A stretch of 64,000 nucleotides of DNA from Tipula vernalis. Taxonomy: Eukaryota > Arthropoda > Insecta > Diptera > Tipulidae. The notes beneath the pieces are model-generated. The model saw only the letters and a program-made list of their open reading frames with translations. It made no database searches and was not told the origin of the DNA. The DNA lies in contig OY282559.1 in NCBI GenBank assembly GCA_958295665.1, positions 128,315,605 through 128,379,604 on the forward strand, given 5' to 3'. Positions 36,170 through 48,200 of this stretch are shown here, in pieces; position 1 is the stretch's first letter; each line of letters begins with the position of its first letter. Both the position numbers and the translations under genes were made by a program.

Positions 36170-36530
36170 TGATAAATTCGTTAAATTTAGTTTTGAATTA
36201 CATGCAGGAAGAGAATATTAAAAGTTAGTTTATACTAAAACTTTAAATGATACTAAATACGGTTCACGATAATGGTAAAATAGTTTAATGCAGTCACTTG
36301 TACTTAGAAATACTAAATTGGTAATTGCTGTAATAGAATTACATGTAGGAAGAGAACATAAAAAGTTTAATTTACACTGAAACTTCCACCTAAACTCGAT
36401 AAAAATTATTCAAACGCAATAAATAATACTGAATAAGAATATTAAAAGTTAAATTTACACTAAAACCTCCACCCGGGCCCGATAAAATTATTCAAACCCA
36501 CTATACATGGCACTGAATACTGGTAATTTT
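36170..36530. repeat. ~185-bp satellite family, block 4
   Basis: About two diverged or truncated units (TTACATGCAGGAAGAGAA at about 36195, CACGATAATGGTAAAATAG at about 36263, TACATGTAGGAAGAGAACAT at about 36342). This is the last trace of the family in the window. Confidence 0.75.
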
Positions 36531-39042
36531 CTAATATTATTTAGAACAAAATTACCAAGCCCTTCCGCCATTCAGCATATCGTACTGGTATGGTTCTGTA
36601 TCGCCCAAAAGTATGGTAAAGTACTAATGAAGGTGATATTATTGTATAACTGGTGATATTCATATCCTACTTCTACCAAATTAAAATAAGCTGAAACACG
36701 AATTAAGGTCCTAGTGGTATTGAAAATATTAAACGGCTGCATTGTTAGCGTAACGGAGCGAACTGAATAAATTATTATGTTAAAATTGAAATTCCAGTAT
36801 GTTTACACACATACATAAACAATTTTCCATTTATTTACATCTAAAAAGGAAAATATTCTTTACCCCCACATCAGCATCTAAATTATGAGTTAATTGTTTT
36901 CCTTTTTTGTTTTTCATATTGTAAACATGTAAACTCCCTCTTCCACAGTATTATTCAAACCAATTTGAATTACCCGTGTTTAGTAGTGTATGATAGCAAG
37001 TAAATTGTTTTATTTTTAACGGTTTATTCCGCGAAAACATCAAACAAATTTGAAAAAAAAAAAAAAAAATCCAATCTATCTTGACGAAATGAATTGCGTT
37101 GCTGTAAGGCAACCGGAAGTTAGACAGACTAAAATCACAAAATTTAGTCTCGTTTAATAATTTCCACGCGCTGTAGAATTGAGAAATTTAAACCACAAAC
37201 GTTTTTAAGATAAGATTACCAGAAACCTTGTAGACAAAGAACAAAGAGGTTTTGTCGTTCATATTGCTCGTTCTGGTAGTACCGCAAATCGTACAAAAAT
37301 AATTTGTATGATACACAAGCAAGTTTATTAAATATCACAATGTTGCTTTTATTCATTGTTTTCCTTAGAAGTATTGTCGCCCCTCGCTTTTGGCTTCCAA
37401 TTTTTCATACTAATGCACCTTTTGCTAGATTATCAATCAAAAGTGTTGGCGATTTCGACCAACTAAAACACCCACTGCCTAATAAATTTTGTATCGTTCA
37501 ATAAATTCTACAGTTTGATTTTATTCAAAGAAATTAGAAATAAAAACTTTTTATTGCAGCTAAAGCTAAAATGTTTATGAATAGTTTATTTTTGCATCTC
37601 TATTTTTGCATCTCTATACATAGTTGCAATTATTATGGAAATAAAATGGCCAGAAGTTTTGAAATGTAAAGGAAATTTTAAGATATAAACATAAAGAAGA
37701 TATGTGCGCGTGCACAGATCAACAATTAAAAATTGTTTGAATGTAAATTGGAAATTCATTTCGTTTTACCATGAATTCATCATTACCGCATCATCTTCTT
37801 TATTTGTCATGTTTATCATAAATAAAATGAAATAAACATAAAACAGTAAGATCGGTATAATATTCGCAGCTTTCTTATTTATTCATCACAATTTATTTGT
37901 ATATTTTTTTTGTATATATTACAGAACACGTTCCTATGTATGTACATATATACAAAAATGAATATTTAACGTAAAAAAAACTGAGCTCTCTGTACGACAG
38001 AAAATAATATCTGTGCTTTATAATGTTAAACGATATGATATGGAAACTCATATTGATTTTTATATTCAGCCGTACGTGTATAACTTAACCATCATCATCA
38101 TCATTGTAAGGCATAAATTAAAAGGCATCATAAATATCCAAAACATACCGTTTTCCCCAATACTCTTGACATTTTCTACACACGCAACATACACGCAGAA
38201 CCACCAGCAAAAATTATTGAGAGTGTGATTTTCTGCTCCATGACACCATATAAATTTAATTTTCCATTAAATATACAAAAAATACAAAAATATTTTGCTG
38301 CGTATATGTACACCAGCTTAAAACAAAACGATATCAAAAGCTTGTTTTTCTTTGAACAGTATAACAAAAAAAAAATGTATTAAAAGAGATAATTACACGT
38401 ATTCGTCTCAAAAATCGGATCCAAACATACAGAAAATTATTTTCAAAAAAAAAAACACAAAAAAAAAAGTTTTGGCTGTTGCATATACACCAAATGATAC
38501 ACACACGTATCGAAAGTCATGTAAACCGGATGGATAATGTACACAAAATATATATAGAGGGTGTTAAAAAAATATCGCAACCTTAGAAAGCACAATAAAT
38601 TCCTTTAATTCAATTTTTTCATGTTCCAAGGATAACTAATAACCCCCCCAAGGAAGTCAAAAAAAAAATAAAAAATTGAACACCCTGTTTATAATACAAT
38701 GCAATAGTTTTTCTTGAATTATAAGTTAAAAGTTAAAATGGGACTATACACATAATATTATACACGATACGAGATAAGTGAGCAAAGGAGGGGGAGGTAT
38801 AAGAAACATGATTAGAAAAATTATTGTTTTCGTACACTGTATACAGAAAAAAAAAGTTTTTCGTTTTTCTTTTTGTTTTTATTATTATTTTAAAGAAAAA
38901 GTTTTTGTTTTGGGAAAATGAGATAATACGATAGTTTAAATACATAGTTTTGTTTTCTTGCTGTTGCTGTTTTACTAAACAATGCTACCATGTTGAAGTG
39001 ACAATAACATTATTTGTAACATTAATCAAAAATTTATTACAG
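36531..39042. other. Stretch without confirmed gene
   Basis: No coding family recognised. A 66-residue plus-strand frame at 37304-37504 starts with a short hydrophobic segment, but nothing supports expression. 38370-38480 and 38820-38900 are A- or T-rich low-complexity runs. Confidence 0.45.
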
Positions 39043-39323
39043 GAAAGTTAAAACGTGCAGCTGAGAACATATTGGGGAATTTTTTCGAAGGAAATTGTAA
39101 TTGGCTGTTTGCTTATGAAGTGAACTGGATAATCGCGTTCCAAAAAAATAGTTACACGAATGTTTAACTGAAGAAACGGTGAACGTCTTATTTTGTTTCT
39201 ACATAAATAACGAACTCGAACAAAAATGTTGGAAATTCTTCGGGTACAAAAGAGAGGCCAAAATCGATTGTCCTGGATTTTATTTACAGCCCGATGAAGA
39301 TTTGTTTATCGCTTCCATTCTTG
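39043..39323 (+). pseudogene. Possible decayed exon of a BTB/BACK-type protein
   Basis: An apparent exon between an AG acceptor (TTTATTACAG, ending 39042) and a GTACGT donor at 39324. The second half reads CLTEETVNVLFCFYINNELE then QKCWKFFGY and DEDLFIASILG. This pattern fits the segment after a BTB domain, where helices carry a conserved LxxKCWxF-like core. A TAG at 39149-39151 and a frame change near 39130 break it. The first half (KLKRAAENILGNFFEGNC) is less telling. No neighbouring exons were found. The assignment is by pattern only and uncertain. Confidence 0.3.
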
Positions 39324-39560
39324 GTACGTTAATTTGATAAAAACGTTGTACACAGATTAGCATGCCACTCAAGACAGCTCACTCGTAGTTGTTGTTTTTG
39401 CTGTTCTTGTTGTAAATGTTAGCTGTTCTTGATGTATTTGTCGCTTATCAGTTTGTGTGCATGAGATGAAGGCCAGTTGAAACTTATCACAATTACATAG
39501 CTCTGAACCAAAAAACGCCAAACAACCATGAGGAAAAATGTATGCAAAGATTAACTTTTT

Positions 39561-40148
39561 TATTTTTTTTTATCAATGTTTTTGTTGAATGTTAATTGAT
39601 TCATGTAATTTCTAATATGCTACCGGTGGTTAGACCATTTTAATTGTGTTTCGATTAACACGAGAAGTATATTAGTATTTACGAACAGTAATTCAACGAA
39701 ACCGACTAATAGATATAATTAATGATTTTAATATGTTACGAAGATTGTAAGAGAATCCAATCCAGTTTCGAAATGATGAGCTTATGATTATGAAAAAATC
39801 AATCTTCTTACTATTTATATCACAGCACATTCTGTATATATAGAATGTAAATTGTGGTATAATCAGTCCAGTCGCCGCGGCCTGATGAGAAGATTGATTT
39901 GTTCATAGTCATAAGCTCATCAGTTCGAAACTGGTTTGGATTCTCTTACAATCTTCGAAACATATTAAAATCATTAATTAAATAAATAGAATTATATCTA
40001 TTAGTCGGTTTCGTTGAATTACTGTTCGTAAATACTAATATACTTCTCGTGTTAATCGAAACACAGTTAAAATGGTCTAACCACCGGTAGCATATTAGAA
40101 ATTACATGAATCAATTAACATTCAACAAAAACATTGATAAAAAAAAGT
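39561..40148. repeat. Large inverted repeat, arms ~250 bp
   Basis: The left arm (about 39561-39809) is the near-perfect reverse complement of about 39889-40148. For example GCTACCGGTGGTTAGACCAT at about 39620 matches ATGGTCTAACCACCGGTAGC at about 40072. The 80-bp centre holds the first hammerhead-like motif half. The right arm is the start of the 425-bp tandem array, so the left arm looks like a partial unit in the opposite direction. Confidence 0.85.
39868..39934 (+). ncRNA. Hammerhead-ribozyme-like core, copy 1
   Basis: The order is CCAGTC, GCCGCGGC, CTGATGAG, a 36-base spacer, CGAAACTGG. It supplies the conserved bases of a hammerhead: a GTC cleavage triplet, CTGATGA, GAAA, and a helix III of CCAGT with ACTGG. 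Helix I would be the tiny GCC/GGC hairpin, which is unusually short. Helix II would begin GAA/TTC. Helix III extends less well here than in copy 2. A competing hairpin, CTGATGAG with CTCATCAG, would hide the core. This is a prediction from sequence only. Confidence 0.35.
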
Positions 40149-40292
40149 AAAAATTAGCTTACACACAGAGCAGTGTGAATATCGTGAAGAGGAAAAAATT
40201 GTAAGAGAATTCATCTGTATTAGTACGATTCGCTAGTACTTAAATCACAGCACATTCTGTATATATAGAATGTAAATTGTGGTATAATCAGT

Positions 40293-40359
40293 CCAGTCGC
40301 CGCGGCCTGATGAGAAGATTGATTTTTTCATAGTCATAAGCTCATCAGTTCGAAACTGG
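40293..40359 (+). ncRNA. Hammerhead-ribozyme-like core, copy 2
   Basis: Same core as copy 1. Here helix III extends to about ten pairs, two of them G-U, between 40288-40297 (TGACT reading outward) and 40355-40364 (ATTGG after CTGG). This is the best of the three copies. It would be an open-helix-III arrangement with a closed helix I of only 8 bases. The competing CTGATGAG/CTCATCAG hairpin is also present. Confidence 0.4.
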
Positions 40360-40717
40360 ATTGGATTCTCTTACAATCTTCGAAACATATTAAAATCATT
40401 AATTAAATAAATAGAATTATATCTATTAGTCGGTTTCGTTGAATTACTGTTCGTAAATACTAATATACTTCTCGTGTTAATCGAAACACAATTAAAATGG
40501 TCTAACCACCGGTAGCATATTAGAAATTACATGAATCAATTAACATTCAACAAAAACATTGATAAAAAAAAGTAAAAATTAGCTTACACACAGAGCAGTG
40601 TAAATATCGTGAAGAGGAAAAAATTTTAAGAGAATTCATCTGTATTAGTACGATTCGCTATTACTTAAATCACAGCACATTCTGTATATATAGAATGTAA
40701 ATTGTGGTATAATCAGT

Positions 40718-40784
40718 TCAGTCGCCGCGGCCTGATGAGATGATTGATTTTTTCATAATCATAAGCTCATCAGTTCGAAACTGG
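40718..40784 (+). ncRNA. Hammerhead-ribozyme-like core, copy 3
   Basis: Same core with one change in helix III: TCAGTC replaces CCAGTC, which turns a G-C pair into G-U and keeps the helix. The CTGATGA box is intact. The first base of the spacer after CTGATGAGA differs (TGATTG instead of AGATTG), altering the proposed start of helix II. Confidence 0.3.
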
Positions 40785-41059
40785 ATTGGATTCTCTTACA
40801 ATCTTCGAAACATATTAAAATCATTAACTTTTTTAGCTTCAATATTTAAGTGCTTTATCAAGACCCAAAGGCAAAGTTGCGTTCCTCAATATATAAATCC
40901 TTTAAAAAAAATTTGGACAAAAATTTCCATTCAGATCCCTGAGTTTTACATTGTTTAAAATGTCAAACCATTTTATCCAGAAGAATGTGTTGAATAGTGT
41001 AGTACATTACATATATATCTCAAATTTCAGTCGTGCAATACGACTTCCGGACCTGTAAT

Positions 41060-42790
41060 TGTTCGGAATCGTGGGCGGAAGGCCAATTTAGATTAAACAA
41101 AATGAGGACCAATTTGATATCGTCTTAACCAGAATCGAGAAGGAAGTACTAGAAGGCATATCTGATCTAATTGTAACGCCACCTAAAACTGGAGAAAAAT
41201 CACACTAAAAAACGCTTTGATCAAAAGGAACACGCCGTCTACGTAGTCCCGCCTCAAACAACTTTTGTCTGGTAGTTTGACCATGGGGTCAGTCTTTTAT
41301 AGAAGACTTAATTCGAAAAGCGGATCACTGGCAGCCGTTAATGCAGAGTTATAAGGATCTATATGGTTGCAGTATTTGCCGACCGAGTTGCAGCCATTTT
41401 TGGCGGTATGGACCAAATTTGAAAAGTACAAATAGCAAACACTTCTAGCAAATCAATTAATAAATACAATTCAGCCGAGTCATACAAGAAGCGTACCAAA
41501 CAATAATCCTAATTCCGAGGAATACGATTATTTAATAGCAAAAATTAAAAGTTTGGAAACCCAACTGAAAAGTCTTAATTGTTGAAGATCACGTTCACAC
41601 AACCGAAGCAACAGTCGTCAAAAACAGTATCCAGGCGGATTTTGTTATTATCATCATTTCTCCGCGGAACGGGCTCGTAGATACCGTCAACCATGTATGT
41701 ACGATAAAAGCAACGCGATTTCCAAGGATGCAAAGATACCCGTGTATCAATGGATACACGGGAGAAGTAGATCCAATTCGTTTATCAAATTTATGATCAC
41801 CAAGCGTTTCTGTCATCAAATATAATTCCGACAAAATAACCCCGAGCGATCTTCTGTTATATGCAATTAGGCCTGGGTCTACTGGTTGACATCAAAATTC
41901 AAAAATTAATTGATTCTCTAACATGTTTATCAACGAATACGAATGTTTCTAATCTTTATATAACAGGAATTACAATCATTTCTTTAAGTACATGTCCACC
42001 AAGAATTGCCCAATTATTGCATACATATACAGAAATAACAGTCGAGAAATACGGTGTTAACGATACACTAAATGGTGTAACCCATTGTATTCAAACAATA
42101 GGTCCTCCATGCATCGCACGAACCCGCCGACTTGATTCTGAAAAGTATAGATTCGCGAAAGAAGAATTTCGTAAAATGATCGAGCTCGAGATATGCCGAC
42201 CAAGCAATAGCAATTGTTCCAGCCCTTTGCACTTAGTGCGTAAAAAAACGGGGAATGGAGGCCTTGCGGCGACTACAGAGCTCTAAACGCTCAAACAAAA
42301 CCAGACATGTACAGTATTCCATGGATTCTATTTTCTGAGCACATCAAGAGCCAGGTTGAAAATTTCTGAGCACGTCAAGAGCCAGGTTGGAACCTACCCG
42401 ACCACCAATAACCGATTTGATGAAATCCACCTCGATATCGTAGGTCCCCTACCAACTTCTGAAGGAAATCGACATTGTGTAACGCTAATCGATCGTTATA
42501 CCCGTTGGCCAGAGGCCATTCCAGTACCCAACATAAGGGGTTCTCAGTTTGTATTGCATCTATTTAACGAACTTTCAAAACTGCTTGGATTCAAACACAA
42601 ACGAACAACAACATACTATCCTGCGTGTAACGGCTTAATCGAAAGGTACCATCGTAGTTTAAAAACATCGATTACGTGTAAAGAAAATCAACAGTGGACA
42701 AGATGTTTACAATCGATCTTGCTCGGATTACGCACAGCTTCCGCAAGGATTTTGGTAAAAAATCAGCATTTTTAGGTTACGGCGAAAACT
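41060..42790 (+). mobile_element. Gypsy-type LTR retrotransposon relic
   Basis: Plus-strand remains of gag and pol. The gag end lies near 41290-41720 (YRRLNSKSGSLAA, LPTELQPFL, and a CYYHHFSAERARR zinc-type stretch). An RT N-terminal segment is at 42115-42290 ([30 protein letters not shown]) and runs out of frame. An integrase core is at 42356-42775 (HLDIVGPLP, DRYTRWPEAIPV, NGLIERYHRSLK). Most of the reverse transcriptase, RNase H and the second integrase Asp segment are deleted. No LTRs were identified. Confidence 0.75.
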
Positions 42791-42849
42791 TATGATTACA
42801 TGGCAATTTGGATATGTTGTCGGTGGGTAAGCTGAGTCTGGGTCAACTA

Positions 42850-44440
42850 AACAGCAATTAAAACCTTCGTGTGTCGCTCTGGGTAGCATCGAAACTGGGA
42901 ATTGGAAACTATTTCGCTCAAGAATACTTACTAGGTGGAAGAGAAGTTATGTGAACAGAATTATAACAGAAATGTTAAAAGGTTACCTTGCGGGAGATAT
43001 TCTGTAGTACTTCCCATCAAACCCAACATCGACGAGTTAGGATTCTCTGATCAATTCGCGCTTTACCAATTTATGTCACTAGAAAAACACAAAGTAGCTG
43101 TTGACTACGGGAGGTTTTAAACTTCGGAAATTTCAATCAAACGAAGTATCATTAGATTCAGAAAACAATCCAAAATCCGACATTTGCTTGTCATGCTTCA
43201 TCCGACAACTTCGAAATGTGTTTAGGTATGTACGGTGTACGCGTTTTGCTCGAAAAATGGCGGGATCCGTTTCGAGGTAGTGCTGTTACAGCTAAAACGA
43301 ATCGCAGTTACGAGATGTATTTTAACAACAGCCGTTCAAAGGATTGAATTGCGCGGTTTCGGTATGCTTTCGAAAAGGCGTTTAGAGGTGTATTCTACAT
43401 ATAAGTTACTAATTCATCAGATTGTAATCAGGTAAAAATTCTTTGCCAAAATCGAGAGTTCCCCGCATTTAAAAAGCAGACCATACCTCGCCTTGAACTC
43501 TGTGCAGCATTGTTGTTAACCGGAAATGTCATGCAAACTGCTGGAGATTCTCGAAATAACCTTCGATGCGGATTTCAAAGGTCTAGGTCATATCCTGAAA
43601 TCACATTGTTTCGAATAAACTCAGAAACCCACAAAATGGTACATTCGTTGCAAATCGAGTGGCCAAAATTCAAAAACCTATCGGCTTCGTTAAATTCGCA
43701 TTACGTTAATTCATCCAAAAATCCCGCTGACTTTGTGTCCAGAGGTTTCGTGCCTTCAGAATTCTTGACTGCGTCCTTGTGGTGATTAGGCTCTTAGTTT
43801 CTATACAAAAATAAGTCAGAATAGCTGAAGCCTGCTAGTCATCAGCTCAATGGCGATCTTATGAATTTGGATATCCGGCAACGCCAATGAAATTCAACAA
43901 AATGAATTTGCAGAAGACATAAAATGTCTCACATCCAACAAACCAAGTGAGATCAGAAATTCGTTTCATGCGCTGACTTCATTTGTATGCTCGTCACGAA
44001 CATTGGAGATTACTACATGCAGGTCCTCAGGTCCTATTTTATAATCTTAGATGAACCTGTGCAGGAGTACTGTACATAAGTGCATAAGCTGTTTTCATGC
44101 ACGTCCTCATACCGAATATCAAATTATGGATGAGATACCATCGGACCGAGTCATCGCATTCTACGGCCTTTTGTCACAGATTTTGTTTTACTACCATTCG
44201 ATCAAAATACATAATGTCATGCTAAGTTTGTTTGTTTGTATGCTTTATCACGAAAGCTGTACATCTGCAGTTAGTTATGAACTTATCTACTGATTCATTT
44301 GTATCATGTCTGCTGACTTTATTGGTGCCCGGTATGAACTTGAAAAATTAAAGAAATTATTTATGTAACAAGAATTTCACGTGAAAACAACTCATTATTG
44401 CAAAGAACATAATATTGAGTGGTGTACTACTGACGATAGT
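42850..44440 (+). mobile_element. BEL/Pao retrotransposon relic
   Basis: Plus-strand pol remains typical of the BEL/Pao group. A pre-RT segment is at 42935-43120 (GRYSVVLPIKPNIDELGFSD). RNase H parts lie near 43400-43520 and 43620-43785 (SSKNPADFVSRG). Integrase pieces run from about 44060 (CISCFHARPHTEYQIMDEIP) to 44400 (HYCKEHNIEWCTT). The reverse transcriptase core is missing and stops are frequent. It lies directly after the Gypsy relic and is older and in the opposite direction to the near-complete BEL/Pao element at 44596-51404. Confidence 0.75.
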
Positions 44441-44595
44441 CAGGAGGACGAGACCCGGACTCAAAAACCATCCTAAGCGCTTTATTTTGAGCCCTCTGGA
44501 TGGCATTTTTCTGGCTAATAGTTGCTAAGTCAAACCATGCCGGTGCCGCATACGTAATAATAGGTCTTATGTATAGCTTGTAAACTAGAAGTGTG
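44440..44595 (-). mobile_element. Jockey-type LINE, C-terminal RT fragment
   Basis: The minus strand reads YKLYIRPIITYAAPAWF followed by AIQRAQNKALR, the C-terminal part of a Jockey reverse transcriptase. It continues the coding order of the pieces at 51410-51950 and 52800-54425 across the inserted BEL/Pao element, whose GTGTG target duplication borders it at 44591-44595. Confidence 0.8.
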
Positions 44596-45190
44596 TGTTT
44601 GAGCTGCTGCTATTTTGGCTGTGACTCCAATAGAGATACCTCTGCTAATTGTATGGGGCAGCTTGCTTTCCCAATCCCCAAAACCAATACTCACAACCAC
44701 CTTTGTTAATTTGAAGGTAACCGTTTCAATAAAATAAAACTATTTATTCAAATTCAAACGTTATAAACTTTTTATTTTATTTCTTAAAACACAATAATTT
44801 GCTCTTATTTTTAGCTGCTTATACTTTGGAAGCCAGATTGTAATTAATTTTAGTTAACAATAATAAAAAATATTATTCTGCATTTTGCTAGTTTAAAATA
44901 CCACCGGTATTGTGTTAGCGCTAATATTTAAAGAAATGTTATGTACAAATTCAATCGTCTAAAAGCGGGCTAACTCGAATTGGTAACTAATTAAATAAAA
45001 TTAAAGTATAACATAACAATAAAAAATAATAATAAAAATGATCGAAAAATCATTGATCGATAATACAATTCATTACATTTTGTTAGTGTGATGACAATTT
45101 AATGACATTTGAACAATAAAAAATTCATTATAGTTTGTAACCTCTAAATGTGATGTTGTGAATTCTGTTCTGATATACACTGCCAAAACA
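44596..45190 (-). repeat. 3' LTR of the BEL/Pao element
   Basis: On the plus strand it begins TGTTTGAGCTGCTGC and ends CTGCCAAAACA, the inverted TG...CA form. It is identical in length to the 5' LTR, with five single-base differences, four of them in the last 120 bp or so. Confidence 0.95.
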
Positions 45191-45214
45191 TACCGCCGGC
45201 GTTGAAACATCGTT

Positions 45215-48200
45215 TTAATTCACTGGGAGAACGCATAACTTGTGAATTGGCCGCTTGTATGTGCCGCTTGCTGTTTTGATCGTAGCTACTCGCACGACAC
45301 CGTCATTTCCAGGATGCAGTTGAACAATCCGCCCGATTGTCCATCGCGAGGTAGTGAAATTTTCATCCCTTATTATTAGGATGTCATTCAACTTGATATT
45401 TTCATGTTTAATAATCCATTTGGATCTTCTTTGCAGACTGCTTAAATAATCACGATGCCATCGAACCCAAATATGCTGCTTGAGTTTTTGACTAACTCCC
45501 ATCTGGCATTGGCTGATAATTTGACGTTTACCAGATCATTTTCTGGTAGTGCATGAAGTGCTCGCCCAATTGTGAAGTGTGCTGGCGTCAAAATCAGGTC
45601 ATCTATATCAGTGGACGGTGAATCATTTGCACATAGCGGACGAGAATTGAGTATGCTTTCTATGCCGGTCATCAATGTTCCGAATTCTTCAAGGGACAAA
45701 ATGGTGTCACCAACGACCCGTTTAAGGTGAGTCTTGGCTGACTTTACAGCTGCTTCCCATAGCCCATTCATGTGAGATGCACCTGGCGGGTTAAAATTCC
45801 ACACAATTTCTTGCCTTAAAAGAGAGGAACTAATATTAGATGTGTTTAGTTTTAGAAATTTGTACAACTCCGTCAATGATTTGTTAGCGCCCACGAAATT
45901 AGAACCATTATCGCTAAACATTGCTCTACAAAGTCCCCGTCTAGCCGTCATACGACTCAAAGCTGCTAAAAAACTTTGTGATGTTAAATCACACACAATT
46001 TCTATATGCACCGCTTTCGTGCTAAGACATACAAATATGCAAATGTATGCTTTGACTGACACCTGTCCTCTTCTTCTCACAGGAGTGACCTTAAATAGGC
46101 CAGCATAATCAACCCCGACATTTACGAATGCATCAGCATATGTCACCCTCTCTACTGGAAGATCGCCCATAATTTGGGAATCGATAATAGGCCTTTGTTT
46201 GACACATCGCACGCACTTGTGTACGATTTCTCGAACAACATCTTTGGCTCGTACGATCCAGTATTTGCTGCGTAATATGTTACTGGTTAAGTTGATACCT
46301 GCATGATAAAATCTGCTGTGATAATCCCGAACGATGGCTTTGGTGATTACAGATTTATGCGGCAAAATTACAGGATGCCTTGTGATATACGGAGCTGCTG
46401 AATTTCTTAGTCTCCCGCCGACTCGTAAAACCCCAAACTTGTCTACAAAAGGGTTTAATGATTTGATTTTGCTATTTTTGTGTACTGGTAAGTTATTTTT
46501 CAGATGTCTGATGTCTCGTTCAAATGTTGTAGCTTGTTCAAACCTGATTATCATCAAAGATGCTTCCTCGATATCCGACGGTAGTAATGGCCCAACACAT
46601 CGCTGCTCTTTTGACATCCGACAATTGCGCGAGAACCGAAATATCAATGCTAATATTTTAGACATTTTAAAAAAGCTTGAGTATCGGTCAATGATTTCTT
46701 GGACGACGTAATTCTCTGCAGTTACTTTGAACGCAAACATCTCCAATTTCGCTTCTTCATTTGTACCATATGACACAAGTTGGAGTGGCCAAAATGCATC
46801 ATGTTGCCTCAACCATTGAGGGCCATTCCACCATAACTTATTTTCTAACAATTCAGTTGAGTTTATTCCACGCGAAGCACAATCGGCGGGATTATCATCT
46901 GAACGTACATGCTTCCATTGCTCTCTCTTAAAATGATTGAGGATTTCTGATGTGCGATTGGCGATAAACGTTGGCCATTTTCGGGGATGTGATGATAGCC
47001 AATCAAGAACAATTTTTGAATCTGTCCATAGTGTCGTTTTCTCACTATTCAAATTCAAGGCATTTTGGACTACTAACATTAGCTTTGTGAGCAAGAATGC
47101 ACCGTTAAGCTCCAGTCGTGGTATGCTTAGCTGCTTAATCGGTGCTACCTTTATTTTGGCGGCTATAAGATGCGTGATGACTGTGTCTTCATTGGTAATA
47201 CGACAATACACGGCCGCTGCATACGCCCATTGACTCGCATCGCAGAATCCATGCAATTCAATACTTTTACGGGAACCTAGCCATCGTGGAATTTGTATGT
47301 ATTGCAACTTACACAAATCTTCACGTAGACATTCCCACTGGCTTCTCGTTGGTGCTGGCAGCTCTTCGTCCCAACCAATCGCTTGCAGCCAGGTGCTTTG
47401 AAACAAGATTTTTACTCGAACGATTGTAGGAGCAAGCCATCCCAGTGGATCGAAAATTCTGCTTGATTCTGACAACATTGTTCTTTTAGTATGCGTTGCC
47501 AGATTTTCGAAATTCGTTGAGAAATAAAATTTATCAGTTTTAGGACTCCATTCCAAACCCAATAACTTTGTTGCTTCTGGATGCTCTGCGATTGTCAAGC
47601 TACCTGTCGTGTCATCTTTGTCGCATATTCTTCGACGAATTTCCTCGTCATTTGATGACCATTTCCTCATGTTGAATTTGGCTGATTGTAAAATTTTGGA
47701 GATGGTGAATTGTAATTCTATTAGCTCTTGCTTCGAATCGGCTCCTGTCATCAAATCGTCTACATAAATATCCTTCTCTATTGCTGTTGCTGCTGCTTCA
47801 TGCTGTTCTTGGTTCAATTTAGCTAATTCCTGTAGACACCTTGTAGATAAAAATGATGCTGGTGCTGTTCCGTATGTTAAAGTCTTCAGTCGATAATGGC
47901 TTATGGGATGATCTCTGCTGCTTCGCCAAACAATGTTTTGCATTTTTGCGTCCTGCGGATCAACTAACACTTGACGATACATTTTTTCGACGTCCCCAGT
48001 CAAGACAAATTGATGTTGACGAAAGCGCAAAACAATATCTAATAATGATGATTGTATTACTGGACCTACACGCAAGACATTGTTTAAAGATTTGCCGCTA
48101 TTTGACTTAGCTGACGCGTCAAATACGACCCGTAGTTTAGTCGTCGAGCTTGAGGTTTTGAGAACGCCATGATGCGGGAGATAATATTGCTGCTGGGAAA

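Larger units (their letters stand above)
39821..40828 (+). repeat. 425-bp tandem repeat, about 2.4 units
   Basis: The landmark CACAGCACATTCTGTATATA recurs at 39821, 40246 and 40671, exactly 425 bp apart. The units are almost identical, so duplication is recent or homogenised. Each carries a GC-rich GCCGCGGC and a CTGATGAG...CGAAAC pair (see the ncRNA entries). The third unit breaks off at about 40828 (ATCATTAA). No coding frame is conserved between the units. Confidence 0.9.

Noticed and set aside
39815..39860. Hairpin CACATTCTGTATATATAGAATGTAAATTGTG as an independent element
   Set aside because: It is part of the 425-bp unit, is AT-rich and short, and no separate role can be argued.
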